Assembly (NCBI GenBank): GCA_963575745.1
Contig: CAUYUJ010009469.1
Span: forward strand, 378,717-442,716
Source of the DNA: Prorocentrum cordatum
Lineage: Eukaryota > Sar > Dinophyceae > Prorocentrales > Prorocentraceae
DNA: 64,000 bases
Direction of reading: 5' to 3'
How positions within the stretch are numbered: position 1 is the stretch's first letter; the number at the start of each line of letters is the position of its first letter. The notes beneath the pieces were generated by a model. That model saw only the letters and a program-made list of their open reading frames with translations. It had not been told where the DNA came from and ran no database searches. Of this stretch, positions 53,240 to 63,597 are shown in pieces. The position numbers were made by a program, and so were the translations under genes.

Positions 53240-53940
53240 TGAGGAAGGAGGAGGAGGAGGAGGAGGAGGAGGAGGAGGAGGAGGAGAAGGAGGAAGAGGA
53301 GGTGGAGGAGGAGGAGGAGGAGGGGAGGAGGAGGAGGAGGAGGAGGAGGAGGAGGAGGAGGAGGAGGAGCAGGAAGAGGAGGAGGAGGAGGAGGGAGGAG
53401 GAGGAGGAGGAGGAGGAGGAGGAGGAGGAGGAGGAGGAGGAGAGGAGGAGGAGGAGGAGGAGGAGGAGGAGGAGGAGGAGGAGGAGGAGGAGGAGGAGCG
53501 GAGGAGGAGGAGGGAGGGAGGAGGAGGAGGAGGAGGAGGAGGAGGGAGGAGGAGGAAGGGAGAGACGCATGACGTTTAATGCGGAACGAAGAGGTTTTGC
53601 TGGCCACGGCGGGCCAAGGCCAGAAGCAGGTTCTACGACACACAGCCCAGCGAACGGCCCGAACATGCGAGCCCTTCTCCTCCTCCTCCTCCTCCTCCTC
53701 CTCCTCCTCTCCTCCTCCTCCTCCCTCCTCCCCTCCTCCCTCCTCCCTCCTCCCCCTCCTCCTCCTCCTCTCCTCCTCCCTCCTCCCTCCTCCCCTCCTC
53801 CTCCTCCTCCTCCTCCTCCTCCGCCTCCTCCGCCTCCTCCTCCTCCTCCTCCTCCTCCTCCGCCTCGTCCTCCTCCTCCTCCTCCTCCTCCTCCTCCTCC
53901 TCCTCCTCTCCCTCCTCCTCCTCTCCCTCCTCCTCCACCC
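53240..53940. repeat. Opposed GGA (53240-53565) and CCT (53675-53940) tracts
   Basis: A 325-bp purine tract and a 265-bp pyrimidine tract on the same strand are separated by 110 bp, so they form a giant imperfect inverted repeat. Confidence 0.95.
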
Positions 53941-53944
53941 CCTT

Positions 53945-54615
53945 CCGGAGCCCAGAGCGGTCATCACTTCAGCGTCTGGACCGTGCACGGCTTTCTTTCT
54001 GCTGGTCGCCAGACGGCGACCTGCCACATGACGCTCTCAGGACCTCAAAAGGCCCCGGACCTCCAGCGCCCTAGCTTGTTCACGACGCAGGCCCCTGCAG
54101 GAGCTCCCGAGCTCCTGGGAATCCAGAGGCCGCCGTCTCAACAACGACGCGCGCCGTGTTTTTTTCCGCGACGCGGGAGGTTTGGAGCCGCAGCCACAGC
54201 GCCATGGAACATCCCGACTAGGGGTCGCCTCGATCTTTCTGCGACGGGCCTCGTGCCAGATCGCTCTGTGAGGGTCCTGGGGCCAAGGGCTAGGGCGGAA
54301 GCGAGACTCGGGCTGTGCTTCACGATGCCCCTTTGTGAAGGACCAGCGAAGACCCCCGATGAGCTTCCACTGCCACGGCATCGGCTCGATCCTCTGACAG
54401 CCCACCTCGACCCACGAGCCTTGCCCATCAACCCATCGCCCCCCGCAGGGCACCCGTCGGGCGACGTCGGCTTTGACGCAGCGCGGCGCGCAATCCTCCT
54501 CCTCGTCCCCCCGCCGTGCCCCTGCCCCTCTCTTGCGGAACAACATAGAACAGAAAGATATGTAGAGCGGACTCCGGCCAGGGCCACCGATCCGGGGCGC
54601 TCCCGACGGTGCTCG
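53945..54615. other. No gene recognised
   Basis: GC-rich and open in several frames. A possible family-P fragment (CTCTGTGAGGGTCCTGGGGC) lies near 54265. Confidence 0.4.
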
Positions 54616-54619
54616 CGCT

Positions 54620-54735
54620 TCCTTGCAGGAACATGGGCCGTCTTGGGGCCCTCTTGGGGCCGTCGTAGGAGGAGGCCTCCTGACGCACTTTGAGCCCCTT
54701 GGGGGCCTCTCGCAGGCTTTTGCGGCAGTCTTCTT
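54620..54735 (-). repeat. Family S, reversed patch
   Basis: GTCTTGGGGCCCTCTTGGGG reads CCCCAAGAGGGCC on the minus strand. An AT microsatellite follows at 54775-54797. Confidence 0.65.
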
Positions 54736-55094
54736 AGGGCGTTCCTGGCCCGTCGGGCGACGTCGGACATACACACATATATATATATATACATATAGGT
54801 CCTGGCCTATTCCCCCCTGCGAACACATATATTTTTGGTACCCCCCCCCCCGCAGGGGTCGACCTCATTATGCCTTTTCTTATTCGTCTCGTCATGGATT
54901 CCTTCTTCGTCTCCTCGCCCTAGGCGTCCAGACGGCCAGACGAGAGTCTCTGAGGTTGTGTTGTGATGTGTTCTGTTGCTGTGAGGCCCTGTGAGGCTCT
55001 GTGAAGTTGTGATGTGTTGTGTTCTGTGAGGTTGTGTTGTGTGAGGTTGTGCTGTGTTATGTTGCCCCCGCCTGAGAGGCCACCAACCTATTCG

Positions 55095-55453
55095 CTCAAA
55101 AGGAAGCTCCCGCCTGAGAGATCCCCCAACAAATCATCAAAATCAAGCTCCCGCCTGAAAGGCCCCCACAAACCCAAAGAAATCCAAGAACCACCACTCT
55201 CATCCTTGTAACTGTCCGAGAAGAAAACCAAACAACACAAAGTTCCGGAGGAGAGCTCCTGAGGAAACGACGGGGAGGAGCAGGAGTTCTCCTCTGGAGA
55301 TGGCTTTTTTTTTTTTGGGGGGGGGGGGTGGGACAGTTACAAGGATGATGATAGGGGTGGCTATTGGATTTCTTTGGATCGTTTTGGGGCCTCTCAGGCG
55401 GGGGCCTGATTTTGATGATTTTTTGAAACCTCTCAGGCGGGAGCTTCCTTTTG
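55095..55453. repeat. Large inverted repeat, arms about 123 bp, loop about 113 bp
   Basis: Left arm 55095-55217 (AAAAGGAAGCTCCCGCCTGA to CCTTGTAACTGTCC), right arm 55331-55453 (GGACAGTTACAAGGATGATG to GCGGGAGCTTCC). By eye about 80 percent identical. The loop ends in a T run and G run. It contains three CTCCCGCCTGA(G/A)AG units per arm. Confidence 0.88.
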
Positions 55454-55464
55454 ATGTTCTCGAA

Positions 55465-55640
55465 CGGGGAGGAGGAGGAAGGGGAGAAGGGGAAGGAGGA
55501 GGAGGAAGGGGAGAAGGGGAGGAGGAGGAGGAGGAGGATGAGGAGAAGGAGGAGGAGAGGGAGGAGGAGGAGAGGGAGGAGGGAGGAGGGACAAGGGACG
55601 AAGAGGACGAGGATGAGGAGGGAGGAGGGGGTTGTCGTCG
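55465..55640. repeat. GGA/GGGGAA microsatellite
   Basis: Purine tract. Confidence 0.9.
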
Positions 55641-55689
55641 CTGCAGCCGCTGCATTTGGTTTAGTTCTCGATTGATTTCTCAGGTGACA

Positions 55690-55890
55690 ATAATCCCGAA
55701 TGCACTCCATTCGACTGCAATCAAGCCGATTGTGATCCAATCGTTCGCCAGCCCAGGGGTTTGCACCGGCTCGATTGAAAGCCGATGGGTTGCATTCAAA
55801 TCACTTCCACCCGAAACGACTGCATCATACAGGTTGCAATTGTTTGCGACGCATTGCAATCAAACCGACTGCATTGAAACCGATTGCAGC
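55690..55890. repeat. Degenerate repeat around GCAATCAAACCGATTGCA
   Basis: ACTGCAATCAA(G/A)CCGA, GCATTGAAACCGATTGCA and similar palindrome-like words occur about every 22-40 bp. Confidence 0.6.
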
Positions 55891-55964
55891 CCTATGCTCC
55901 TCCTCATACGCCTCAAGTTCCTCCTCCTGCTCCTCATACGCCTCATTCTCCTTCTTGCAAAGGG

Positions 55965-58015
55965 CTTCACTAAGAATCTTTCTGTGGAGGATTTCACTAG
56001 GAATCCTTGTTGATGATTGCCTAAAAATCTTTCTGTTCTGTGCGGGATTTCAATCGGAAGCCTTCTGTGGATGATTTCACTCGGAATCTTCTGTGCGGGA
56101 TTTCACCAGGAACCCTTCTGTGGAGGATTTCAGAACGAATCCTTGTGTCGAGAATTCTAATAGGAACCCTTTTTATGTACAAGATTTCAATAAGAATCCT
56201 GGTGTCGAGGATTTCCTCCCTACGCCGCCTTCACCTCATCCGCCTTATCTTCCTCCTCCTCCTCATCCGCCTCATTCGCCTTCGTGAGAAGGGGTCCACT
56301 CAGAACCCTTGCGTGGAGAATTTCAATTGGAATCCTTAGGAACATTTCTTGAGAGGATCTAAATAGGAACTGTTCTTGTGAAGGATTTCAAGCAGAATCA
56401 TTATATAAAGGATTTCAATCGAAATCCGTCTTGTGAAAGGTTCTGATAGGAATCCTTTTGGGAAGGATTTCAATAGGAGTCCTTGCATCGAAGACAACAG
56501 GAATCCTTCCACTGAGGCCAATGGAAGCCCTGCGAATGACAGCGAACACGAATTCAAAGATTTCCTTCGGGACTTTTCTGTGTAGGATTTCAGTCGGAAT
56601 CCTTGCCTTGAGGATTTCAATAGGAACCCTTCTCTGAAATATGTAGAGGGTTTTACTAGAAATCCTTCCCTCCTCCTCGTCCTCATCCGCCTCCAATTCG
56701 CCCTCATCCTCCTCCTCATCCGCTTCATTCTCCTCGTGAAGGGTTCTAATAGGAATCCTTCCGTGAAGGAGTTCGCTTGAACTTCTTCTTTTGGAGGGTT
56801 TCACTAGGAATCCTTATGTAGAGGTTTTCAATCGTGTTTTCAATAGGAATCTTTCTGTGCAAGGTTCCAATCGGAATCCTTTTGTTGACGATTGCACTCG
56901 GAATCCTTCAATGCGGGATTTCACTGGGAATCGTTCCGTGGATGATTTCACTCGGAATCGTCTGTGCGGGTTTCACCTGTGGAAGATTCCAGAACGAATC
57001 CTTTTGTCGGGACTTCTAATAAGAACCCTTCTGTACAAGATTCCAATCGGAATCCTTCCGTTAAGGATTTCCTCCCTCTGCCTCCTTCACCTCATCCGCC
57101 TGATCTTCCTCCTCCTCCTCATCCGCCACATTCGCCCTCGTTTGAAGGTTTCACTAGGAACCCTCATGTGGAGAGTTTCCACAGGAATCCTTCCGTGGAG
57201 GATATAAATTGGAAGGTTTTGAGAGGATGTCAATAGGAACCGTTCTTGTGAAGGGTTTCAAGGCAAATCCTTATGTGAAGGATTTCAATAGGGACCCCTG
57301 CGTCGAAGACAGTAGGAATCCTTCCATTGAGGCCAGGGGAGATTGCGAACGACAGCGAAACCATTTTCAAGGATTTCCGTGGAGCTTTTTTGTGTAAGAT
57401 TTCAATGCGAGTTCTTTCGATGAGGATTTCAATAGGCTCTTCTGTGAAGGATTCAGCAAGACTCTTCCTGTGGAATGTTTCAATAGGAATCCGTCTCTCC
57501 TCCTCGTCCTCATCCGCCTCCTACTCCTCCTCCTCCTCCACATCCGCCTCATTCTCCTTCTCGTGAGGGGTCCCAATAGGAATCCTTGTATGGAGGAGTT
57601 CACCAGAAAACCTTCTTGTGGAGGGTTTCACTAGAAATCCTTCTGTAGAGGATTCCAATCGGAATCCTTCTTGTGAAGAGTTTCACTTGGAACCCTTGAG
57701 TGGAGGATTTCACTAGGAATCTTTCTGTGCAAGATTCCAATCGGAATCCTTCTTTGGGCGATTTCACTCGGAATCGCCCTGTGCGGGATTTCAATAGGAA
57801 CCCATTAGTGGAGGAGTTCAAAACAAGTCCGTTTGTCGAGGATTTCAATCGGAACCCTTCTATGGAAGACTTCACTAGAAATCTTTCTGTGCAAGATATC
57901 GTTCGTTCCTCTCTTCTACCTCACCTGCCTCATCTTCCTCCTCCTCATCATCCGCCTCATTCGCCTTCGTTTGAAGGTTTCACTCGGAATCCTTCTGTGG
58001 ATAATTCGAATAGGA
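55965..58015 (+). repeat. 27-bp minisatellite with a 9-residue peptide periodicity
   Basis: Units of the form GATTTCACTAGGAATCCTTC + TGTGGAG recur with variation for about 2 kb, broken by three CCTCCTCATCCGCC patches (56215, 56690, 57095) and others. In frame they encode DFxRNPSVE-like 9-residue repeats, open for 60-140 codons at a time (for example 56791-57207 and 57700-58119). Frames change between blocks. It is treated as a minisatellite; coding is possible but unproven. Confidence 0.85.
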
Positions 58016-58059
58016 AACGACAATCGATTTTTAGCAGGGGGGAATCGGCGAGCGGCCAT

Positions 58060-58130
58060 ATATGTACATATCAAAATATATGTGTTATATATGAAATACC
58101 TATATATATATATATATAGAGGTATAATCA
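58060..58130. repeat. TA-rich microsatellite
   Basis: TATATATATATATATA-type tract at 58099-58120. Confidence 0.9.
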
Positions 58131-58146
58131 GTCGAAGCTCCGTGCG

Positions 58147-58455
58147 TACAGTCGGGGATTTGGCCTAACGTAAAGAAGGAACGAGGCTCCTTTCTCCATA
58201 ACTTCAATTCGCATTCCCATCGAGAACCTCTGGAAAACCGAAAGCACACTGTACAACGGTCAAAGAACTGGCCATCGCTCGGACGTTCATCCCCTGTGCT
58301 TTTCTCGGTCTCGGGCGTGGTTTTTCCGCCAGGTGGTCGAGGATTCTCCTCGACGGTCCCCGCCGAGGCCGAACATGCACACGTCCGAGCGGTGCCAAGA
58401 GAGCAGTGAGCTCCTCCCCAACGACAAGAGTTCCCTCTGCAGCGCCCCGACCGTA
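58147..58455 (+). mobile_element. Family J, copy 2, containing a family K insertion
   Basis: TACAGTCGGGGATTTGG to GCGCCCCGACCGTA. The interior matches J copy 1 up to 58269 and again from 58397. Confidence 0.82.
58270..58396 (+). mobile_element. Family K, copy 4, nested in family J
   Basis: GGCCATCGCTCGGACGTTCA to ACGTCCGAGCGGTGCC. J copy 1 has no such sequence at the matching point. Confidence 0.85.
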
Positions 58456-58633
58456 CAGGGCAGTTTTTAATACATAGGATTGTTTTGCAAAACCAAAAAC
58501 ACATGGGATGATTAATACATGATCAATGTAATAATCAATTTGTGCATGAACTCATCGTTGTTTTTGAATACTAGATCCGTGCATTTTAGATACATGACCC
58601 GCACGCGGAGCACGTATTCAAAACGGCACCGTA
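58454..58633 (+). mobile_element. Family M, copy 3, sharing its border TA with family J
   Basis: TACAGGGCAGTTTTTAATAC to TTCAAAACGGCACCGTA. TA at 58454-58455 is both the end of J copy 2 and the start of this element. Confidence 0.88.
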
Positions 58634-58640
58634 GGCTTCC

Positions 58641-58735
58641 AGTCGGCGCCGGCCCCCCCCTTCACACGTGGCGCGCGACGCGCACGGAGCGCGGCGCTGG
58701 CGGCGCCGCCGAGGGAGGGCCCAGCGCCGATCCAA
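58641..58735 (+). mobile_element. Family W, copy 3 (partial)
   Basis: TCGGCGCCGGCCCCCC and, inverted, GGAGGGCCCAGCGCCGA around a GGCGCTGGCGGCGCC core. Confidence 0.6.
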
Positions 58736-58738
58736 GAC

Positions 58739-58910
58739 TGAATGGGGCCCTGGGACCCACGAATAAACACACACACACACAAAGAATAGCAGGATTCCCA
58801 ATATTTTCCCATGTTCTCGGGGTTTTGTCTTCCCCCCCACTTCCCAGATTTTCCCGCATTTTCCTGGGAGTCGGCGATGAATTGTGTCTGTGTCTCTTGT
58901 TGCCTCCTGA
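58739..58910 (+). mobile_element. Family G, copy 8, target duplication AAGAC
   Basis: AAGAC at 58734-58738 and 58911-58915. TGAATGGGGCCC to GCCTCCTGA. Confidence 0.92.
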
Positions 58911-59237
58911 AAGACATCGGCGCGGACGCACGGGAGCTGCATGGTGATGCAAACTGTTGCTCCTCAGTCCTCGTCCTCCTCGTCGTCGTCTTCGTCGTCG
59001 TCGTCGCCGTCCTCATCGTCGTTGTCGTCCTCCTTCTCAGCGGCGCTACTGGAATATGTTATTCCCATCGTACTTTAAAGACCACACCCCAGTGTCTGCC
59101 CGACACGCTGGCGAAACGTCGAAGGACAATCGCCTCTAAGGGCCCGACACAAGAACATCCTCAATTTTCGGTACTTTCCTGGTGCTCGAAATTCCTTCTG
59201 GTGGTCAAGGCTGATGCAAGTCGGAACGCCACAACCC
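58911..59237. other. GTC tract and unassigned sequence
   Basis: 58965-59035 is CGTCGT-rich. The remainder shows no gene. Confidence 0.5.
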
Positions 59238-59412
59238 CTGGGGGGAAGTGAGAAGGAGAAGGCCTTCTCAGAAGGCTCGGACATCACCCGGCTTTCTGAG
59301 AAGTTTTCGACGCCTTCCCCGAAGACACAGACAATTCCTCAGAGGGCACGAGGGCTTCTGAGAAATCCCGCCGCCTTCTCGGAGGGTCTCCTCCTTCTCG
59401 CTTCCCCCCCCT
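59238..59412. mobile_element. Family N, copy 5
   Basis: GGGGGGAAGTGAGAAGGAGA to CTCCTTCTCGCTTCCCCCCC, with inner CTTCTCAGAAGG and CTTCTGAGAAG palindromes. Confidence 0.85.
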
Positions 59413-59573
59413 CGCTCGCCGCCGATCGCCGACAAGGACATCATGAACGGGGTGCTGTGGCCCCCGACCCGGCGAACCCAACCCTTCCCGATGCGGGCAA
59501 CGCTGCAACGCGCGAGAGAATGGCCCCAGAGTGGCGACGCCCAGCAACTCTCCAGAGCATACCCGCCAGCGAG

Positions 59574-59733
59574 TACAGTCGGACTCGATTGGACAGGGCA
59601 CGCGAGAAGGACACAAGACCCTTCCGAGGGCCACGTTGCCACAGGAATGTGGGGGGAGCATGGGCCGCGAGACACAGGGCACAAGGGTACCCTTGATTTG
59701 GCAGGGACGACCTACTAATCTGGGCCGACTGTA
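59574..59733 (+). mobile_element. Family H, copy 3, complete
   Basis: TACAGTCGGACTCGATTGG to CTGGGCCGACTGTA. Confidence 0.9.
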
Positions 59734-59757
59734 CCCCTCTCGGCGCCGCTGACCTTC

Positions 59758-59995
59758 GGGGATCTTCTGACCCGGGTCAATCCAGACCCGGGTCAACAGG
59801 AAACCACAAACTGCAATGCAGAAAAGAAAACTGCAACGCAAGCCTTCGCAAACCCGGGTCAGCCAATGGGCGCGGCCACGTCGCGGCCACGAGCGGCTCG
59901 CTGACCCGGGTCAGCCAGAGAGGGTCTTCGCAGGATGCTGCAGGATCCGGTGCCCTGGCTGACCCCTGTTTGCACAGACCCCCGTCTCTTAGGCC
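59758..59995 (+). repeat. Family Y, copy 3
   Basis: GACCCGGGTCA four times, GCTGCAGGATCC, and CTGTTTGCACAGACCCCCGT. Confidence 0.75.
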
Positions 59996-60179
59996 CCGAC
60001 TCCCCATCCACGCCCGGCCCCCGGGCAGCACCGTTCTGCACCCGACGGGGCCAGGTCCCTCGCCTGGCGTGGCAGCCCCGGAGCCGCTGGCGCGCGCCCT
60101 GAGCTCGCCGAAAGGGCGGCCGCGGGCGGGGGCCAGGCTCAGATGAAGAGCATCGCCTCGGGAGGGGGGCGCTGGTCGG

Positions 60180-60560
60180 GAGGATGAGGAGGAGGAAGAG
60201 GAGGATGAGGAGGAGGAGGAGAAGGAGAAGGAGGAGGAGGAGGAGGAGGAGGAGGAGGAGGAGGAGGAGGAGGAGGAGGAGGAGGAGGAGGAGGAGGAGG
60301 AGGAGGAGGAGGAGGAGGAGGAGGAGGAGGAGGAGGAGCAGGAGGAGGAGGAGGAGCAGGAGCAGGAGCAGGGGGAGGAGGAGGAGGGGGAGGGGGGGGA
60401 GGGGGAGGAGGAGCAGGAGGAGGAGGAGGAGGAGGAGGAGGAGGGAGGAGGAGGAGGAGGAGGAGGAGGAGGAGGAGGAGGAGGAGGAGGAGCAGGGGGA
60501 GGAGGAGGAGGGGAAGGCGGAGGAGGGGGAGGAGGAGCAGGGGGAGGAGGAGGAGGTGGT
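60180..60560. repeat. GGA microsatellite
   Basis: 380 bp of GGA with GAGCAGG variants. Confidence 0.95.
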
Positions 60561-60735
60561 CCTGGCCCAAAACAGGAGTCTCCAGCGCGTCGCGCCAGTG
60601 TGGAGCGCCCGGGGCCCTCCGAGAGCCTCGCGTGGGGGGGTGCTCGGGAGGCCGCCTGTGCCTCCCCTGGGAGGCCCGGGGGCGCCATGGGCCAGGGGCA
60701 GCTCGGGCAGCTCCTGGGGCGGAGGACGAGGGGTT

Positions 60736-61097
60736 GGACGCCCGAAATGGGCACGGGACAACATGGGCACAATTCGGGCTGGGCGAAAGGGGGGGATAAC
60801 CTCTCGGCGCCGGAGGCGGCTGTGTATCGAGGAATGGGCCCCTCGGTGGGGCCGAAACCAGCTGAATGTAGCAGATTTCGTAACCCCTCCTTTCCCAATG
60901 TCCTCGTTTCGTCCGGCCCGAACAATGCCCAACAACACATGTTGTCCCAAACGAACAGCGGCCGCTGTTGGGCAGGCGGCTTTCTGTCTCGAGTAGACAC
61001 AGGCCGCGGCGGCGCGGACAGCGAGTCCTGTTCAAAATGGACAGGGTCTGCTGTTGGGCATTGTACCCATTCTTTCCGTACCCATTTCGTTCGTGCC
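60736..61097 (+). mobile_element. Family Q, copy 2, containing a family R insertion
   Basis: GGACGCCCGAAATGGGCACG to CCATTTCGTTCGTGCC. Removing 60774-60926 restores GGGCACAATGCCCAACAACA as in copy 1. Confidence 0.9.
60774..60921 (+). mobile_element. Family R, 148 bp, target duplication ACAAT
   Basis: ACAAT at 60769-60773 and 60922-60926. Inverted ends TCGGGCTGGGCGAAA and TCGGGCCGGACGAAA. Confidence 0.92.
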
Positions 61098-61099
61098 GA

Positions 61100-61439
61100 G
61101 AAGGGGAGGAGGGGCAGGAAGTCGCTCTTGACGGCCCAGGCTCCCAGGAGGGGCCTCGGGAGGCTCAGACAGACTCAAGACCCGATGGCCCCCCTCCCCC
61201 TCGTTGCCTCTCTTCCTCCTGGCGGTCCTCCCTCGCCGTCGTGCTCGCCCGCCCAGCCCTCTCCACGGGGTGCGTCTTTCGAACAGAACCCGCACGGACA
61301 TCGGGCGACGACGAGGCGGCTCCTGGACGCCCGAGACGGGCCAGAAGCGTCCCGGGTCTCCGGCGCTGGTCGTTAGCTGGGGCGGAAGATTTGGATAGCA
61401 GAGGAACGAAAGACGGCATAAACATAACATTTTGAAGGT
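61100..61439. other. No gene recognised
   Basis: GC-rich with open frames, no domain. Confidence 0.4.
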
Positions 61440-61560
61440 CCGCGTGGACTTTTTGGATCCGGGCTGGACGTTCCATCCCAAGTGCGCTAAGCGCGCCAGG
61501 GGTGGTGCCAAAGGCGCCGCCAGGGGGGTCGGGCGCAGATCCGAGAAATCCGTGCGGAGC
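61440..61560 (+). mobile_element. Family W, copy 2
   Basis: TCCGCGTGGACTTTTTGGAT and, inverted, ATCCGAGAAATCCGTGCGGA. Confidence 0.78.
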
Positions 61561-61719
61561 TCTGAATGTTTATGCGTATGCAGTATTTCCCTTCTTCTAT
61601 GACCGTGAGCGGAGAAGACCTGGGGGTTGATTTGTAGGAGGGCGATCGATGGGGAGGGAGAAACGTGCACCTCTCGTGCCCCTATTGGCCACCTTGTAGG
61701 GCCCCTGTAGGGCACGAGA

Positions 61720-61880
61720 AAGGTACCGATACCACTACTCCCTGGACCTCTCCCAGGGTGCGTTCTGACCAGAATTTCGAGGCGACTTTAGCGGTAGCGA
61801 CGAGGGCCTCCTAGGAGGCCCTACAAGGGGAAAGCGAGGGAAGGGTATCGGTAGATGTACCTGGTCCTCCTCTGAAGAGG
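61720..61880 (+). repeat. Family Z, copy 2
   Basis: GTGCGTTCTGACCAGAATTT and GGAAAGCGAGGGAAGGGTAT, see 11090-11245. Inverted GGTACCGATACC / GGTATCGGTAGATGTACC flank the copy. Confidence 0.75.
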
Positions 61881-62026
61881 GGCATCGTCGCCGGCCGCAT
61901 CCCCATGCTGTGGAAGGCCGGGCCGCACTGCGACATCGAGCTCATCAGCATCGCCTGCCTCTGAGGCAGCGGCCTGCCAGCGACCGCCACTGGCGCGGCT
62001 GGCGGCGTCGGGGCCTGCTACTTGCG

Positions 62027-62186
62027 TTAGGTCGGGCCTGTCCCCCTACAGGGGAATTTAGGGCGAACAATTAGAAATAGACAAAAAGGTACCCTAAAAT
62101 ACTCAAAAATGGTCAAAAAATCGTCCCTAGACTATTTCTTGACTACTTGTGAATATTCCTCCTGTAGAAGGAAAGGCCCGACTTAA
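62027..62186 (+). mobile_element. Family A, copy 4, target duplication T(A/G)CTTGCG
   Basis: TACTTGCG at 62019-62026 and TGCTTGCG at 62187-62194. Ends TTAGGTCGGGCCTGTCCCCC and, inverted, TTAAGTCGGGCCTTTCC. Confidence 0.9.
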
Positions 62187-62333
62187 TGCTTGCGGGGCGG
62201 GGGGGTCGGCGGGCGGGCGGCGGGGAGAGGGGGGGAGCGAGGGGAAGGGGAGGCGGACGTGGGAGAGACGAGGAGCAGGGCGAGGAGGACCGGGGAGGAA
62301 GAGGAGGAAGGAGCGCAATCGCACACACAAACA

Positions 62334-62620
62334 CACACACACACACACGCACACGCACACGCACACGCACACGCACACGCACACGCACACGCACACGCAC
62401 ACGCACACGCACACGCACACGCACACGCACACGCACACGCACACGCACACGCACACGCACACGCACACGCACACGCACACGCACACGCACACGCACACGC
62501 ACACGCACACGCACACGCACACGCACACGCACACGCACACGCACACGCACACGCACACGCACACGCACACGCACACGCACACGCACACGCACACGCACAC
62601 GCACACGCACGCGCACGCAC

Positions 62621-62674
<54 letters not shown>

Positions 62675-62675
62675 C

Positions 62676-62710
<35 letters not shown>

Positions 62711-62733
62711 CACACACACAGAAACACACACAG

Positions 62734-62798
<65 letters not shown>

Positions 62799-63112
62799 CA
62801 CACACACACACAACACACACACACACACACCACACACAAACACACACACAAACCACACACACAAACACACACACACAAACAAACACACACAAACACACAC
62901 AAACACACACAACCCACACAAACACACACACAAACACACACAAACACACACAACACACACAAAACACACAACACACAACACACAACATACACACACAACA
63001 AACACAACACACACACACACCACACAACACACAACACACAACACACAACATACAACACACACAACACACACAACACAACCACACACACAACCACACACAA
63101 CCACACACACAG
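62334..63112. repeat. GCACAC hexamer then CA microsatellite, about 780 bp
   Basis: 62347-62617 is almost pure GCACAC. The rest is CA with AACACAC breaks. Six overlapping frames of 300-400 codons (poly-Cys/Val, Arg/Thr, His/Ala) are by-products. Confidence 0.97.
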
Positions 63113-63246
63113 GGGCGAGTTCGTCTGAGTGTCGGCAGCCGTCCGCCCCCTCCCCCCGGGGCCTGGGGGGACGGGGGCTCTCCAGCTCGGGCCTACCGTT
63201 GCGCTCGCGCGGCGGGCTGAAAGGGCGGGGCAGGGGAGGGGGGGAG

Positions 63247-63308
63247 GGCAAGCTAGGTGCGCTCGCGTCAACATCTGACATCCTACCCCTCCCTCCCATC
63301 CCTTCCCA
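63247..63308 (+). repeat. Block shared with 19674-19735
   Basis: AAGCTAGGTGCGCTCGCGTC and TCTGACATCCTACC(C/T)CTCCC. Confidence 0.85.
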
Positions 63309-63399
63309 TTGTGCTACTTCATTGTCCTCTCACCGAATCGGGCTTCGCATCTGACCCTGTTACCTAAGAGGGAAAGGAGGAGGACGACGGCGCGATGAA

Positions 63400-63490
63400 A
63401 ACGAAGACGACGACGAAGACGACGACGACGACGACAACCACGACGACGACGACGACGGCGGCGACGACGACGACGACGACGATGAGGACA
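63400..63490. repeat. GAC microsatellite
   Basis: ACGACGACGACG tract. Confidence 0.9.
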
Positions 63491-63597
63491 ACCGGCGACG
63501 AAGACGACGACGACGCGACCGCGCCGGAGCGGCACCCGCGCCAGCTGCCCGCTGCCGTTACGCGCGTCCCCCACCCGGATCTCAAATTTCTGCAGGG

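Noticed and set aside
53070-54693. Frames of up to 484 codons on both strands
   Set aside because: Mostly poly-Glu/Arg/Gly or Ser/Leu/Pro from the GGA and CCT tracts.
59777-61035. Minus-strand frames of 298-407 codons
   Set aside because: Their length comes from the GGA tract at 60180-60560; outside it they cross families Y, Q and R.
62127-63354. Five or six overlapping open frames of 300-400 codons
   Set aside because: They are translations of the GCACAC/CA microsatellite in every frame and both strands, with two- or three-residue composition.
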